A stretch of DNA of 41,527 nucleotides, taken from the NCBI GenBank assembly GCA_023265315.1, contig JAHFUA010000011.1, positions 1 through 41,527 on the forward strand, in the 5' to 3' direction. The position numbers and the translations under genes are program-made. Each line of letters begins with the position of its first letter. Position 1 is the stretch's first letter. The DNA comes from Acidobacteriota bacterium. Its GTDB lineage: Bacteria > Acidobacteriota > Terriglobia > Terriglobales > Acidobacteriaceae. The notes beneath the pieces are model-generated. The model did no database searches, had not been told where the DNA came from, and was given only the letters and a program-made list of their open reading frames with translations. Positions 1-7,152 of this stretch are shown here, piece by piece.

Positions 1-318
1 CAGGATTCGGTGGCCGTGATGCGCGAAGAGTTCCGCCGCCGCCGTGACCGCTTCGTCGAGCGCATCAACCAGATCAAGGGATTCTCCTGCCGGCTGCCCA
101 AGGGCGCGTTCTACACCTTCCCCAACATCACCGGCACGGGATGGCTCTCCAAGAAGCTGGCCGACGCGCTGCTGGAAGACGCCGGCGTGGCTTGCCTTTC
201 CGGCACCGCCTTCGGCGAGTTCGGCGAAGGCTATCTGCGGTTCAGCGTGGCCAATTCCATCGCCAACATCGACAAGGCCGTGGACCGCATCGAGCAGTGG
301 GCCAAGAAGAATCTGTGA
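1..318 (+). CDS. Class I/II PLP-dependent aminotransferase, C-terminal part (5'-truncated)
   Basis: The reading frame is open from the first base of the window, so this is only the last 105 residues of a longer protein. The visible part matches the C-terminal small domain of the aspartate/alanine-type aminotransferase fold. It has the stretch LPKGAFYTFPNI, a later GVACLSGTAFGEFGEGYLRF segment, and the Arg of LRFSVAN that in this family binds the substrate alpha-carboxylate. The PLP lysine lies upstream, outside the window, so substrate specificity cannot be read. Aspartate aminotransferase is the usual annotation for such a protein. The gene is followed by palindromic repeats rather than by a tightly spaced gene, so it is probably the end of its transcript. 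Confidence 0.85.
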   Translation, partial: QDSVAVMREEFRRRRDRFVERINQIKGFSCRLPKGAFYTFPNITGTGWLSKKLADALLEDAGVACLSGTAFGEFGEGYLRFSVANSIANIDKAVDRIEQWAKKNL

Positions 319-319
319 G

Positions 320-540
320 GTAGAGACGTAGCTTGCTACGTGATTCGCTATTCCTGGTAGAGACGCACCATGCTGCGTCTCTACGTTGATTCGTGTCAGG
401 GCACGACTTTAGTCGTGCCGTAAGGATGCCGATGTGAGATTTTTATCCCGAGCGAGCGCGAAGGAGCAGCGCGACTGAGCGCGACGCAAGGATCTTGGTT
501 CTGTGGAAGCGCGGGGCTTCAGCCGCGCCCGTGGGGGGCC
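320..540. repeat. Mosaic of four or more short palindromic repeats
   Basis: Several different hairpin-forming units lie one after another between two genes. ACGTAGC-TT-GCTACGT is at 326-341. A 28-nt near-palindrome at 357-384 has the half-site GTAGAGACGCA and is almost the same as the perfect palindrome at 36140-36167. GGCACGACT-TT-AGTCGTGCC is at 400-419. GCGCGG...CCGCGC is at 509-528. A non-palindromic unit at 445-495 begins ATCCCGAGCGAGCGCG and ends AAGGATCT; related units occur at 4713-4765 and 40373-40524. These look like REP-type dispersed intergenic repeats, and no transposase is present. The first unit, directly after the aminotransferase stop, could act as a weak transcript end. Confidence 0.7.
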
Positions 541-566
541 GCCTTCCGTGCGGCCGGACAAACAAC

Positions 567-1685
567 ATGAGCAAATCTTTTCGCGTCTTTGTCACCTGTG
601 ACATCGGCGAGGAAGCCTTGAACGTCCTGCGCGACCGCAGATACCAGGTCGAGGTCTATCCCGGGCCCCAGGCGCCGCCCAAAAAGCTCATCCTGGAAAA
701 GCTGCGCTCCGGCGTCGACGGCCTCATCACCACCTTGCGCGACCAGATTGACGCCGAGGTCTTCGAGGCAGGGAAAGGCACGCTGAAAGTCGTGTCGCAG
801 ATCGCGGTCGGTTTCGACAACATTAACCGTGCCGACGCCAACCGCTACAAGGTCCCCTTCACCCATACCCCCGACGTGCTCACCGAGGCCACCTCCGAGT
901 TCGCTTTCTTCATCCTGGCCGCGCTCGCCCGCAAGCTCTGGGACGCGGAACATCTGGTGCGCGAGAACCGCTGGGACTACTGGCATCCCTACCTGCCGTT
1001 CCTGGGCGATGAAGTGACCGGCAAGACCATGGCCGTCATCGGCACCGGACGCATCGGCCAGGCCATCATCAAGAAGTGCACCGGGTTCGACATGCACATC
1101 CTGTGCTACGACCCGGTGTTCCAGAACACCAAGTTCGTCGACGCCATCCAGGAGATCAAGGACCTGCGCTACAAGCACGGCCTCTACCAGGAGCGGATGA
1201 CCATCAAATACGTAACCCTGGAGGATGCACTGCGGCAGGCCGATTACGTCAGCATCCATGTGCCGCTGATCCGCCCCGGTGAGAGCGACACGCCCACCCT
1301 CCACCTCTTCAACGAACGCCTGCTGCGCATGATGAAGCCCACCGCCTATCTGGTGAACACCTCGCGCGGCCCGGTGGTGGACGAAGCTGCCCTGGCCAAG
1401 GCCCTGCGTGAGCGCTGGATCGCCGGCGCCGCTCTCGACGTCTTCGAGCAGGAACCGCTGCCCGCCGATTCGCCGCTGCGCGATCCTGCGATTGCCGATC
1501 GCTGCCGCCTCTTTCCCCACTTCGCCAGCGCCGGCAAGATCACTCGCCTCTCTGCGGATCCCAATAGAGGCATGGCCGGTCGCTGCGTGCAAGGGCTGAT
1601 CGACGTGCTGGAGAAGAACTACGGCGGCGATTACACCAAGATGCCCTGGGTAGTGAACAAGGAAGCTTTCAACCGGGCAGCGTGA
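567..1685 (+). CDS. D-isomer-specific 2-hydroxyacid dehydrogenase
   Basis: NAD(P)-dependent reduction of a 2-keto acid or oxidation of a D-2-hydroxy acid in the cytoplasm. The protein has 372 residues. The Rossmann motif GTGRIGQ is at about 159-165. The catalytic Arg lies in NTSRGPVVDE (R267), the Glu in DVFEQEP (about E296) and the His in FPHFASAG (H318); that last motif usually reads HIGSAT. A stretch of about 25 residues (roughly 187-215) after the Rossmann core is longer than in a minimal glyoxylate/hydroxypyruvate reductase. The frame stays open upstream to 495, but that part is translated repeat DNA, so ATG 567 (MSKSFRVFVT) is the start. The exact substrate cannot be read; glyoxylate, hydroxypyruvate or phosphoglycerate-like acids are all possible. 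Confidence 0.88.
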   Translation: MSKSFRVFVTCDIGEEALNVLRDRRYQVEVYPGPQAPPKKLILEKLRSGVDGLITTLRDQIDAEVFEAGKGTLKVVSQIAVGFDNINRADANRYKVPFTHTPDVLTEATSEFAFFILAALARKLWDAEHLVRENRWDYWHPYLPFLGDEVTGKTMAVIGTGRIGQAIIKKCTGFDMHILCYDPVFQNTKFVDAIQEIKDLRYKHGLYQERMTIKYVTLEDALRQADYVSIHVPLIRPGESDTPTLHLFNERLLRMMKPTAYLVNTSRGPVVDEAALAKALRERWIAGAALDVFEQEPLPADSPLRDPAIADRCRLFPHFASAGKITRLSADPNRGMAGRCVQGLIDVLEKNYGGDYTKMPWVVNKEAFNRAA

Positions 1686-2478
1686 TTCCTGGGAGCTGAA
1701 GCCTCCCGCCTCCAAAATGATTTAGCGAGTTTGCCCAGCTGCCTAGTGGGGCAGTTTCCGGTTGAACCTTTTACACCCCCTTGGGGATTACTTGTGAAAT
1801 GGCGATTTCTCGCCAACAACGAAGGCGTCTTACCTACACAGGCGGCGAGGAGTCTGTGGATCGGTTACCATACCCTCAGCTGTGGAGACAAACGAGAATG
1901 ACGATGTCCACCGTTGATGTGGTGATCTTGAACCCTTGACAAGCCACTGCGGATGGAGCATCGTCTTACCCTCTCTAGCCGGGGTTGGCGGGGGTTGTTC
2001 GGGTGATGAAATCTTCATTCAGCGCTAGATGGGCCGGGGCTTGGTCGAACCGGCTGCCGGAACCTGCTGCCCGAATTTATCGAAGGAACTGTTTACTCCT
2101 TGCCCTTATCTACCTTGGCGCATTGACGTTCGTCTGTTCCGCCGTCTCGCCGGCGGATGACGACATCCAGTGTGCAATCATTCACAAAAATCCCCCCTGC
2201 TACCGAGTTGCGCCTGGGAGCTCTTGTAAAACACATCTGCCAAGAACGCCCAGTATCCAGGTTGCGGTTCGGTTGGCATCGCACCCAGCTGTCCACCGCG
2301 AACTGGCGGCATCCATCTCGGTTGCCGAATCACATGTTCATGTAGAGTTGTTCGCTTCCACCAAGGGCGAGCGTTCGCCTCCTATCTGCTAATCCATCCT
2401 CCACGCACTCCGTTCCCCCGCTAGTCAGGCACGACTGAATCCGTCCCTCTCAACGATGGAGACTGCAGGAAGGAGCCC
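1686..2478. other. Long intergenic stretch with no recognisable gene
   Basis: About 790 bases without a gene I recognise. Base composition is less GC-rich and codon-like structure is weak on both strands. A TTGACA at 1936-1941 could be a -35 element, but the hexamer about 17 bases downstream (CATCGT) is a poor -10. The only longer frame, ending at 2392, is listed separately with low confidence. Confidence 0.5.
2006..2392 (+). CDS. Doubtful hypothetical protein with one hydrophobic segment
   Basis: I do not recognise this protein. From ATG 2006 it would have 128 residues, with one hydrophobic run (LLLALIYLGALTFVCSAVS, about residues 28-46) preceded by Arg residues. That would fit a signal anchor or an uncleaved signal peptide. 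The remainder has several Cys and no motif I know. No convincing ribosome binding site precedes ATG 2006 or the alternative GTG at 1985. Codon use is less GC3-biased than in neighbouring genes. It may be a chance frame or a decayed gene. Confidence 0.2.
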   Translation: MKSSFSARWAGAWSNRLPEPAARIYRRNCLLLALIYLGALTFVCSAVSPADDDIQCAIIHKNPPCYRVAPGSSCKTHLPRTPSIQVAVRLASHPAVHRELAASISVAESHVHVELFASTKGERSPPIC

Positions 2479-2688
2479 ATGGCTAAGAAGATAAAAGATC
2501 CTCTCTACACTGCGATAAAGACCCAGGATGCTAACGGTCTGCGCAAGCTGGCCGCTACCGCCCGCAGCACTGAGCGACGCATGTGCCTTCAGCTGCTAGC
2601 GGAGATTATCGAGGACAGGGTGAACATTCGCCGAATGCGGCGTTTCCCTTTCGTCGGCATCAGCGCCTCAAGATCATCCTCGAGATGA
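2479..2688 (+). CDS. Small hypothetical protein, 69 aa
   Basis: Not recognised. ATG 2479 is preceded by a strong GGAAGGAG Shine-Dalgarno sequence (2468-2475), the best reason to believe in it. The first 50 residues are Lys/Arg-rich and predicted helical (MAKKIKDPLYTAIKTQ..., then RSTERRMCLQLLAEIIEDRV). The last 20 residues are Arg/Ser/Phe-rich and look unlike the first part, as if the frame had shifted near 2630. A small helical regulator that has been truncated is possible. Confidence 0.4.
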   Translation: MAKKIKDPLYTAIKTQDANGLRKLAATARSTERRMCLQLLAEIIEDRVNIRRMRRFPFVGISASRSSSR

Positions 2689-2703
2689 ATAACCCAGTGC
2701 GAA

Positions 2704-2928
2704 ATGCGCTACAAGGTCATTTCGCGTACCACGGTGCAGCAGGGGGATGGCACGGCTGTGAGCGTCAACGGTAGAGGCGCTGGCTGGCTGCGTTCCTCTG
2801 TTTTGGAATCGTCGCTTCAACTGCGGTTCCACGTCGCCGCTCGGGGCCGCGGGCTTGAAGGAAGGTTCACCTTGGATGAGACTCTCGTCCGGGTTGATCC
2901 GGCCAGCATTCGACCCGGCGACAGATAG
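2704..2928 (+). pseudogene. Possible remnant of a small PilZ-like protein
   Basis: A 74-residue frame starting MRYKVISRTTV and ending ETLVRVDPASIRPGDR. Two features vaguely recall the small PilZ proteins common in acidobacteria: the alternation of short hydrophobic strands (LQLRFHVAARG...GLEGRFTL) and the terminal VRVDP strand. The Arg and DxSxxG ligand motifs for c-di-GMP are absent, and there is no good Shine-Dalgarno. I treat it as a possible decayed fragment. A chance frame is equally plausible. Confidence 0.2.
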
Positions 2929-3007
2929 TCGGACACGAAGATCAGAGTTGCGCGATAATAATGGGTGGGCCAGCGTCCGGCCGCAGCCGGTCATCAGTGG
3001 AGAGATC

Positions 3008-4216
3008 ATGAGCAAGCCTGTTTATATCGCCGCCTATAACCAATCAAAGTTCGGCAAGCTGATGGCCATGACCGTGCCACAGATTGTCCGCAATGCTATC
3101 GAGAGCGTCTGTCGCCAGATCAACGTCACGCCGTCGGCCATCGACGTCGGCTCCATCGGCGCCGCCTGCAATTTCTCGCTCAACCACCAGGGCCTGCTTT
3201 CCGGGCTGATGGCCATGACGCCGGGCATGGAGTCGAAGCCGATGGAGATGGTGGAGAACGCCTGCGCCTCCGGTGGCCAGGCCATCCTGTCGGTCATCCA
3301 GAAGCTGCAACTGGGCTGGGGCGACACCGGCGTCGCGCTCGGCTACGAGAAGATGCGCGACAACGAAGGCAAGATGGACGGCAAACTCATCGGCGAGGTG
3401 CTGGGATATTTCTCCTTCCCCGATGAGCGCGAGGGCAAGACGTTCGTCTTCCCGCACCTCTTCGCCGAAGTCATGCGCGACTACATGAAGGAGTACGGCA
3501 TCACCGAAGAACAACTGGCGCAGATCGCCGTCTGCGAATACGGCAACGCCAAGTACAACCCCTGCGCCCAGATGAACAAGGTGCAAATCACGCTCGACCA
3601 GGCCATGAAGATCGAGGGCATCAATAAGTACATCGTGGATGGCCTGCCGCTGAAGACCTATGACTGCTCGCAGATCACCGACGGCTATGCCGCCCTGATC
3701 CTCGCCACCGAGGAAGGCCTGAAGAAGCTGGGCGTGCCCAAGTCAGATTGTGTCGAGATCGCCGGCTTCGCCCAGGCCAGCGATCCGCTCAAGAAGGAAG
3801 GGCGCGACGTGCTGCGCCCCGCGGGCGCCTACAAGGCCATGAACAAGGCCTACGAGATGGCCGGCCTGAAGCCCAAGGATGTGAACGTCGCCGAGGTCCA
3901 CGACTGCTTCACCGTTATGGGCGCGCTGGGCACGGAGGTCATCGGCAAAGCCGAGCCCGGCAAGGGCGCCAAGTACTGGGCCGATGGCAAGGCGGCAGTG
4001 GACGGCGAGTGCGCCATCAACACCTCCGGCGGCCTGATCGCCAAAGGACACCCCGTCGGCGCCACCGGCGTCGCCATGGTCGGTTGGTCGGCGCAGCAAC
4101 TGCTGGGCAAAGCGCCGCAGGAACTGCAGGTGAAGAACCCGCGCGCGGCCGCCACCTTCAATATCGGCGGGCCCATCTGCGCGTCGGTGTGCACCGTGCT
4201 CAAGGCAGCGTCGTAA
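3008..4216 (+). CDS. SCP-x/acetyl-CoA acetyltransferase-type thiolase
   Basis: 402-residue thiolase-fold enzyme. It should catalyse CoA-dependent carbon-carbon bond cleavage or condensation of acyl-CoA. The nucleophilic Cys is in ENACASGG (C86). The two catalytic His are in EVHDCF (H298) and GGLIAKGHPVGATG (H348). The HDCF form is characteristic of the SCP-x/non-classical thiolases rather than of FadA or PhaA, which have an NEAFA motif there. ATG 3008 follows a GGAGAG site. The frame is open further upstream, but that sequence is not thiolase-like. No DUF35/OB-fold partner gene, which often sits beside such thiolases, is found here. A good terminator follows, so it is probably monocistronic. 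Confidence 0.88.
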   Translation: MSKPVYIAAYNQSKFGKLMAMTVPQIVRNAIESVCRQINVTPSAIDVGSIGAACNFSLNHQGLLSGLMAMTPGMESKPMEMVENACASGGQAILSVIQKLQLGWGDTGVALGYEKMRDNEGKMDGKLIGEVLGYFSFPDEREGKTFVFPHLFAEVMRDYMKEYGITEEQLAQIAVCEYGNAKYNPCAQMNKVQITLDQAMKIEGINKYIVDGLPLKTYDCSQITDGYAALILATEEGLKKLGVPKSDCVEIAGFAQASDPLKKEGRDVLRPAGAYKAMNKAYEMAGLKPKDVNVAEVHDCFTVMGALGTEVIGKAEPGKGAKYWADGKAAVDGECAINTSGGLIAKGHPVGATGVAMVGWSAQQLLGKAPQELQVKNPRAAATFNIGGPICASVCTVLKAAS

Positions 4217-4239
4217 CAAATTGCTGTTTACCGTAACTC

Positions 4240-4273
4240 GGGGCGGGCCACAGGGCTCGCCCCAAACTTTTTT
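4240..4273 (+). terminator. Rho-independent terminator after the thiolase gene
   Basis: GGGGCGGGCC at 4240-4249 pairs with GGCTCGCCCC at 4254-4263: 10 base pairs including one G-U. The loop is ACAG, and the stem is followed by AAAC and a run of T. It lies 24 bases after the thiolase stop and before the EVE-domain gene. Confidence 0.85.
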
Positions 4274-4300
4274 GGAAACAAGCTGTAGAATTACGCCTCG

Positions 4301-4678
4301 ATGCCCTACTTGCTGAAGACTGAACCTTCGGAGTACTCGTTCGCCGACCTCCAGCGCGACCAGACCACCGTCTGGGACGGCGTCACCAATCCCGTGGCCC
4401 TCAAGAACCTGCGCGGGATGAAAAAGGGCGACGAGCTGGTCATCTACCACACCGGGGACGAGAAACGCACCGTGGGTACCACCTCCGTGGTTTCTGTGGA
4501 TGCCGCCGACCCGAAGTCGCCGCGCGTGACCATCAAGGCAGGGAAGCCGCTCGCGCCCGTGTCGCTGGCCGAGATCAAGGCCAACAAACTTTTCAGCGAC
4601 TCGCCCCTGCTGCGCCAGGGACGCCTCTCCGTTGTTCCGCTCACCCAGGCGCAGCATCGTTTCCTCACCTCCCGCTAA
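4301..4678 (+). CDS. EVE-domain protein (PUA-like fold)
   Basis: 125-residue protein that is a single EVE domain, the family of human THYN1 and many small bacterial proteins. Family hallmarks visible are the N-terminal YLLKTEPSEYSFADL, the W of TVWDGVTNPVALKNLR, and the strand GDELVIYHTGDEKRTVGTT. EVE domains are related to PUA and YTH and are thought to bind modified bases in nucleic acid; the ligand here is unknown. The protein is a little shorter than the usual 135-160 residues, ending soon after the final helix region. It stands alone between the thiolase terminator and the arginine operon promoter. Confidence 0.85.
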   Translation: MPYLLKTEPSEYSFADLQRDQTTVWDGVTNPVALKNLRGMKKGDELVIYHTGDEKRTVGTTSVVSVDAADPKSPRVTIKAGKPLAPVSLAEIKANKLFSDSPLLRQGRLSVVPLTQAQHRFLTSR

Positions 4679-4712
4679 GCCTGGAGGCGCTAGGGAAGCT
4701 GCTTAGAAAAGC

Positions 4713-4765
4713 TGTCATCCCGAGCGAGCGCGCCCGGTGTTGGCGCGCGAGTCGAGAAACCCCTA
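4713..4765. repeat. Dispersed repeat unit beginning TGTCATCCCGAGCGAGCGCG
   Basis: The unit runs from TGTCATCCCGAGCGAGCGCG to GTCGAGAAACCCCTA and includes the inverted pair GCGCGC/GCGCGC. Units with the same head occur at 445-495 and, in both orientations, at 40373-40524. It sits between the EVE gene and the argR promoter, a typical place for REP-like intergenic repeats. Confidence 0.55.
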
Positions 4766-4797
4766 CTCCGCCATCGCAGCAATCCCCAGGTTTTTTG

Positions 4798-4827
4798 TTG
4801 ACACAGCCTTGTCTCACCATGCATATT
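4798..4827 (+). promoter_or_regulatory. Promoter of the arginine operon
   Basis: A perfect -35 TTGACA (4798-4803) is followed, after 18 bases, by CATATT (4822-4827, four of six matches to TATAAT). Transcription would start near 4834-4836, giving a leader of about 57 bases before ATG 4893. The -10 element overlaps the first ARG box, so ArgR binding there would exclude RNA polymerase. Confidence 0.65.
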
Positions 4828-4883
4828 TATACAGCAACTTGCATAAATATGCAGTGTTATACATGTGAGTGCATAAATATTCA
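4820..4883 (+). promoter_or_regulatory. Three ARG boxes (ArgR operators)
   Basis: Three 14-nt AT-rich near-palindromes match the ARG-box core TGAAT-WWWW-ATTCA. Box 1 is TGCATATTTATACA at 4820-4833, box 2 is TGCATAAATATGCA at 4840-4853, and box 3 is TGCATAAATATTCA at 4870-4883. The third has a single mismatch to the core. Start-to-start spacing is 20 and 30 bases, near two and three helical turns, so all three face the same side of the DNA. The 20-base spacing of boxes 1 and 2 is close to the 21 bases between paired boxes in E. coli. They cover the -10 element and the untranslated leader of argR, in otherwise GC-rich DNA. Confidence 0.85.
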
Positions 4884-4892
4884 CTGATTCCG

Positions 4893-5336
4893 ATGTCCAA
4901 GCTGGCGCGCCAGAACCGCATCCTCGAACTCGTGCAGGAAGAGCCCCTGGCTAGCCAGGACGAGCTGCGCTTGCGGCTCTCCCGGCGGGGCTTCAAGGTG
5001 ACGCAGGCTACGCTTTCGCGCGACATTCACGATCTCGGCCTGGTCAAAACCCCGGAGGGCTACATGGCCCCGCCAGGCGAGACTGCCCCAGACGCGGGCG
5101 CGCCGCGCATCGCGCGCCTGCTGCGGGAGTTCGTCATCCAGGTGCGCGGGGCGCAGAACCTGCTGGTGCTGAAGACCACGCCGGGCAGCGCCCAGCCGGT
5201 GGCGGCGGGCATCGACGCCGAGGGCTGGCCCGAGATCGTGGGCACGGTGGCGGGCGACGACACCATCCTGGTGATCTGTCCCGACCGCAAGGCTGCCCGC
5301 AAGCTGGCGGCGCATGTTGAGGAACTGCTGGCGTGA
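4893..5336 (+). CDS. argR: Arginine repressor ArgR
   Basis: 147-residue transcription regulator of arginine metabolism; in this family a hexamer binds ARG boxes when arginine is present. The N-terminal winged helix (about 1-70) contains SQDELRLRLSRRGFKVTQAT followed by LSRDIHDLGLVK, the recognition-helix signature. The C-terminal oligomerisation and arginine-binding domain includes GTVAGDDTILVICPD, whose GDDT(I/L) Asp pair contacts arginine. ATG 4893 is chosen. The alternative GTG 4869 overlaps the third ARG box, and the family normally begins a few residues before the first helix. Neither start has a strong Shine-Dalgarno. It is the first gene of the operon and should repress itself and the downstream arg genes. 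Confidence 0.92.
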   Translation: MSKLARQNRILELVQEEPLASQDELRLRLSRRGFKVTQATLSRDIHDLGLVKTPEGYMAPPGETAPDAGAPRIARLLREFVIQVRGAQNLLVLKTTPGSAQPVAAGIDAEGWPEIVGTVAGDDTILVICPDRKAARKLAAHVEELLA

Positions 5337-6370
5337 CGCCCGCGATCCAGACCGCCGTGGTCGGTTCCACCGGTTACGCCGGCTTCGAGCTGACGCGCTT
5401 GCTCACCCGCCATCCGCGGCTGGGCAAGCCCCTGCTGCTGCGCCGCGAAAAGGAGGACGGCCCCGCCAACCTGGCCGACCTCTATCCGCACATTTCCGGC
5501 AACGGCAGCTACCCGCTGGAGCCATTTTCCTGGCGGAAGCTGGAGGGCGTCGATCTGCTGTTCATGTCCACTCCGCACGAGGTTTCGCGCGAGTGGATTC
5601 CGGAGGCGGTGCGGCGCGGTCTGCGGGTCATCGACCTGAGCGGCGCCTGGCGGCTGCGCCAGCCCCAGCACCGCGCGATCTACGGCTTCTCCGACGCCGA
5701 ACCGCAAGTCGCGGCCACGCTGACGGAGACTGCCGTGTACGGCCTGCCAGAGCTGCACCGCGAGCAGTTGATCAGCGCGCAACTCGTCGCCAATCCCGGC
5801 TGCTATGCCACCTCAATCATTCTGGCGCTGGCGCCGCTGCTGCGCGCCGGCCTGGTCGATCGCGGGCACGGGATCATCTGCGACTCCAAATCCGGCGTCT
5901 CGGGCGCGGGCCGCCAGCCCACCGAGAAGACCCACTTCGTCGAGGTCGCGGACAATCTTTCCGCCTACTCGGTCTTCGCCCATCGCCACACCGGCGAGAT
6001 ACTGGAGCAGCTTGAGCTGGATGCGGACGAACTGATCTTCACGCCGCACCTGCTGCCCATCCCGCGCGGCATCCTCACGACCATCTACCTGCGCTTGCGC
6101 CGGCCCACGGAGACCGCCGAGGTCGAGAGCTGCTTCCGCAGTTTCTATGGCGGCGCGCCCTGGGTGCGGGTGTATCCCGCGGGCAAGCTGCCGCAGATCC
6201 AGTTCTCGACGCACACCAATTTCTGCGATGTGGGCTTCTGCCTCAGCCCGGAGGGCGGGCGGCTGGTGATCGTCTCCTGCCTCGACAACCTGGTGAAAGG
6301 CGCGGCCGGGCAGGCGGTCCAGAACATGAACCTGATGTACGGCTGGGACGAAAGCGAAGGGCTGAATTGA
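5333..6370 (+). CDS. argC: N-acetyl-gamma-glutamyl-phosphate reductase
   Basis: 345 residues; third step of arginine synthesis, NADPH-dependent reduction of N-acetylglutamyl phosphate to the semialdehyde. The N-terminal nucleotide-binding loop is VVGSTGYAGFELTRLL. The catalytic Cys lies in NPGCYATS (about C157), and the conserved substrate-binding region PHLLPIPRGILTTIY contains the active-site His. The GTG start overlaps the argR stop (GTGA) and is preceded by GAGGAA, so translation is likely coupled. Length is normal for the family. Confidence 0.95.
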   Translation: MTPAIQTAVVGSTGYAGFELTRLLTRHPRLGKPLLLRREKEDGPANLADLYPHISGNGSYPLEPFSWRKLEGVDLLFMSTPHEVSREWIPEAVRRGLRVIDLSGAWRLRQPQHRAIYGFSDAEPQVAATLTETAVYGLPELHREQLISAQLVANPGCYATSIILALAPLLRAGLVDRGHGIICDSKSGVSGAGRQPTEKTHFVEVADNLSAYSVFAHRHTGEILEQLELDADELIFTPHLLPIPRGILTTIYLRLRRPTETAEVESCFRSFYGGAPWVRVYPAGKLPQIQFSTHTNFCDVGFCLSPEGGRLVIVSCLDNLVKGAAGQAVQNMNLMYGWDESEGLN

Positions 6371-7152
6371 GGATCGTGGTCAAGATCGGCGGCGCGGCCC
6401 TGGATGACAAGGATCTTCTCCACAAGTGCGCCCAGGCGGTCACTGACATGGCTCGCGAAGGCCACAAAGTGGTGGTCGTGCACGGCGGCGCAGCGGCGCT
6501 GACCCGCACGCTGGCGCAGCTCGGCAAGACTAGCGAGTTCGTCAACGGGCTGCGGATCACCGATTCCGAGACCCGCGACGTGGCGCTGATGGTGCTCGCC
6601 GGGCGCATCAACAAGACGCTGGTCGCGACCCTCAACGCTCTCGGCCAGCTTGCGGTGGGGCTCTGTGGCGGTGACGGCGCGTCATTCCGGGCGCGCAAGA
6701 TGCGGTCCAATGGGACCGACCTCGGCTTTGTCGGCGAGATCTGCTCGGTGGACGCCCGCTGGATCGAAGCCATCTGGCAGAACGGCGGCATGCCCGTGGT
6801 TTCCAGCCTCGCCCCCGGCGCCGACGGTGAGTACTACAACATTAATGCCGACCAGATGGCCGCCGCCTGCGCCGTGGCCTGCCACGCCGACGCGCTGGTC
6901 TTCCTGACCGACGTTGCCGGCGTCAAGGATGCCGACGGCACTGTGATTCGCTGGCTCGACCTGAAGACTGTGATGCAGCTGGAGCGCGCCGCGGTGATCG
7001 GCGGCGGCATGCTGCCCAAGCTGGAGGCCTGCCAGCACGCGCTGCGCTCCGGCGTCGGCCGCGTGCGCATCCTGCCGGCTGCGCACTCGGAAGTGCTGCC
7101 CGAACTGTGCTTCAGCCGCGTGGATCTGGGTACGGAGGTGATGCTGGCATGA
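6367..7152 (+). CDS. argB: Acetylglutamate kinase
   Basis: 261 residues; phosphorylates N-acetylglutamate with ATP, the second step of the acetylated arginine pathway. Amino-acid kinase fold: the N-terminal VKIGGAAL strand-loop, VVHGGAAALTRTL for the phosphate loop, NGLRITD, and a C-terminal IGGGMLPKLEAC that carries the ATP-site Lys. The start is TTG, overlapping the argC stop as TTGA. It is the length of the arginine-insensitive (E. coli-like) kinases and lacks the N-terminal helix typical of hexameric, arginine-inhibited enzymes. Feedback control would therefore fall on another step. Confidence 0.94.
   Translation: MRIVVKIGGAALDDKDLLHKCAQAVTDMAREGHKVVVVHGGAAALTRTLAQLGKTSEFVNGLRITDSETRDVALMVLAGRINKTLVATLNALGQLAVGLCGGDGASFRARKMRSNGTDLGFVGEICSVDARWIEAIWQNGGMPVVSSLAPGADGEYYNINADQMAAACAVACHADALVFLTDVAGVKDADGTVIRWLDLKTVMQLERAAVIGGGMLPKLEACQHALRSGVGRVRILPAAHSEVLPELCFSRVDLGTEVMLA

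Noticed and set aside
320-540. CRISPR-like array
   Set aside because: The units differ from each other, have no regular spacing and no spacers, and no cas genes are present.
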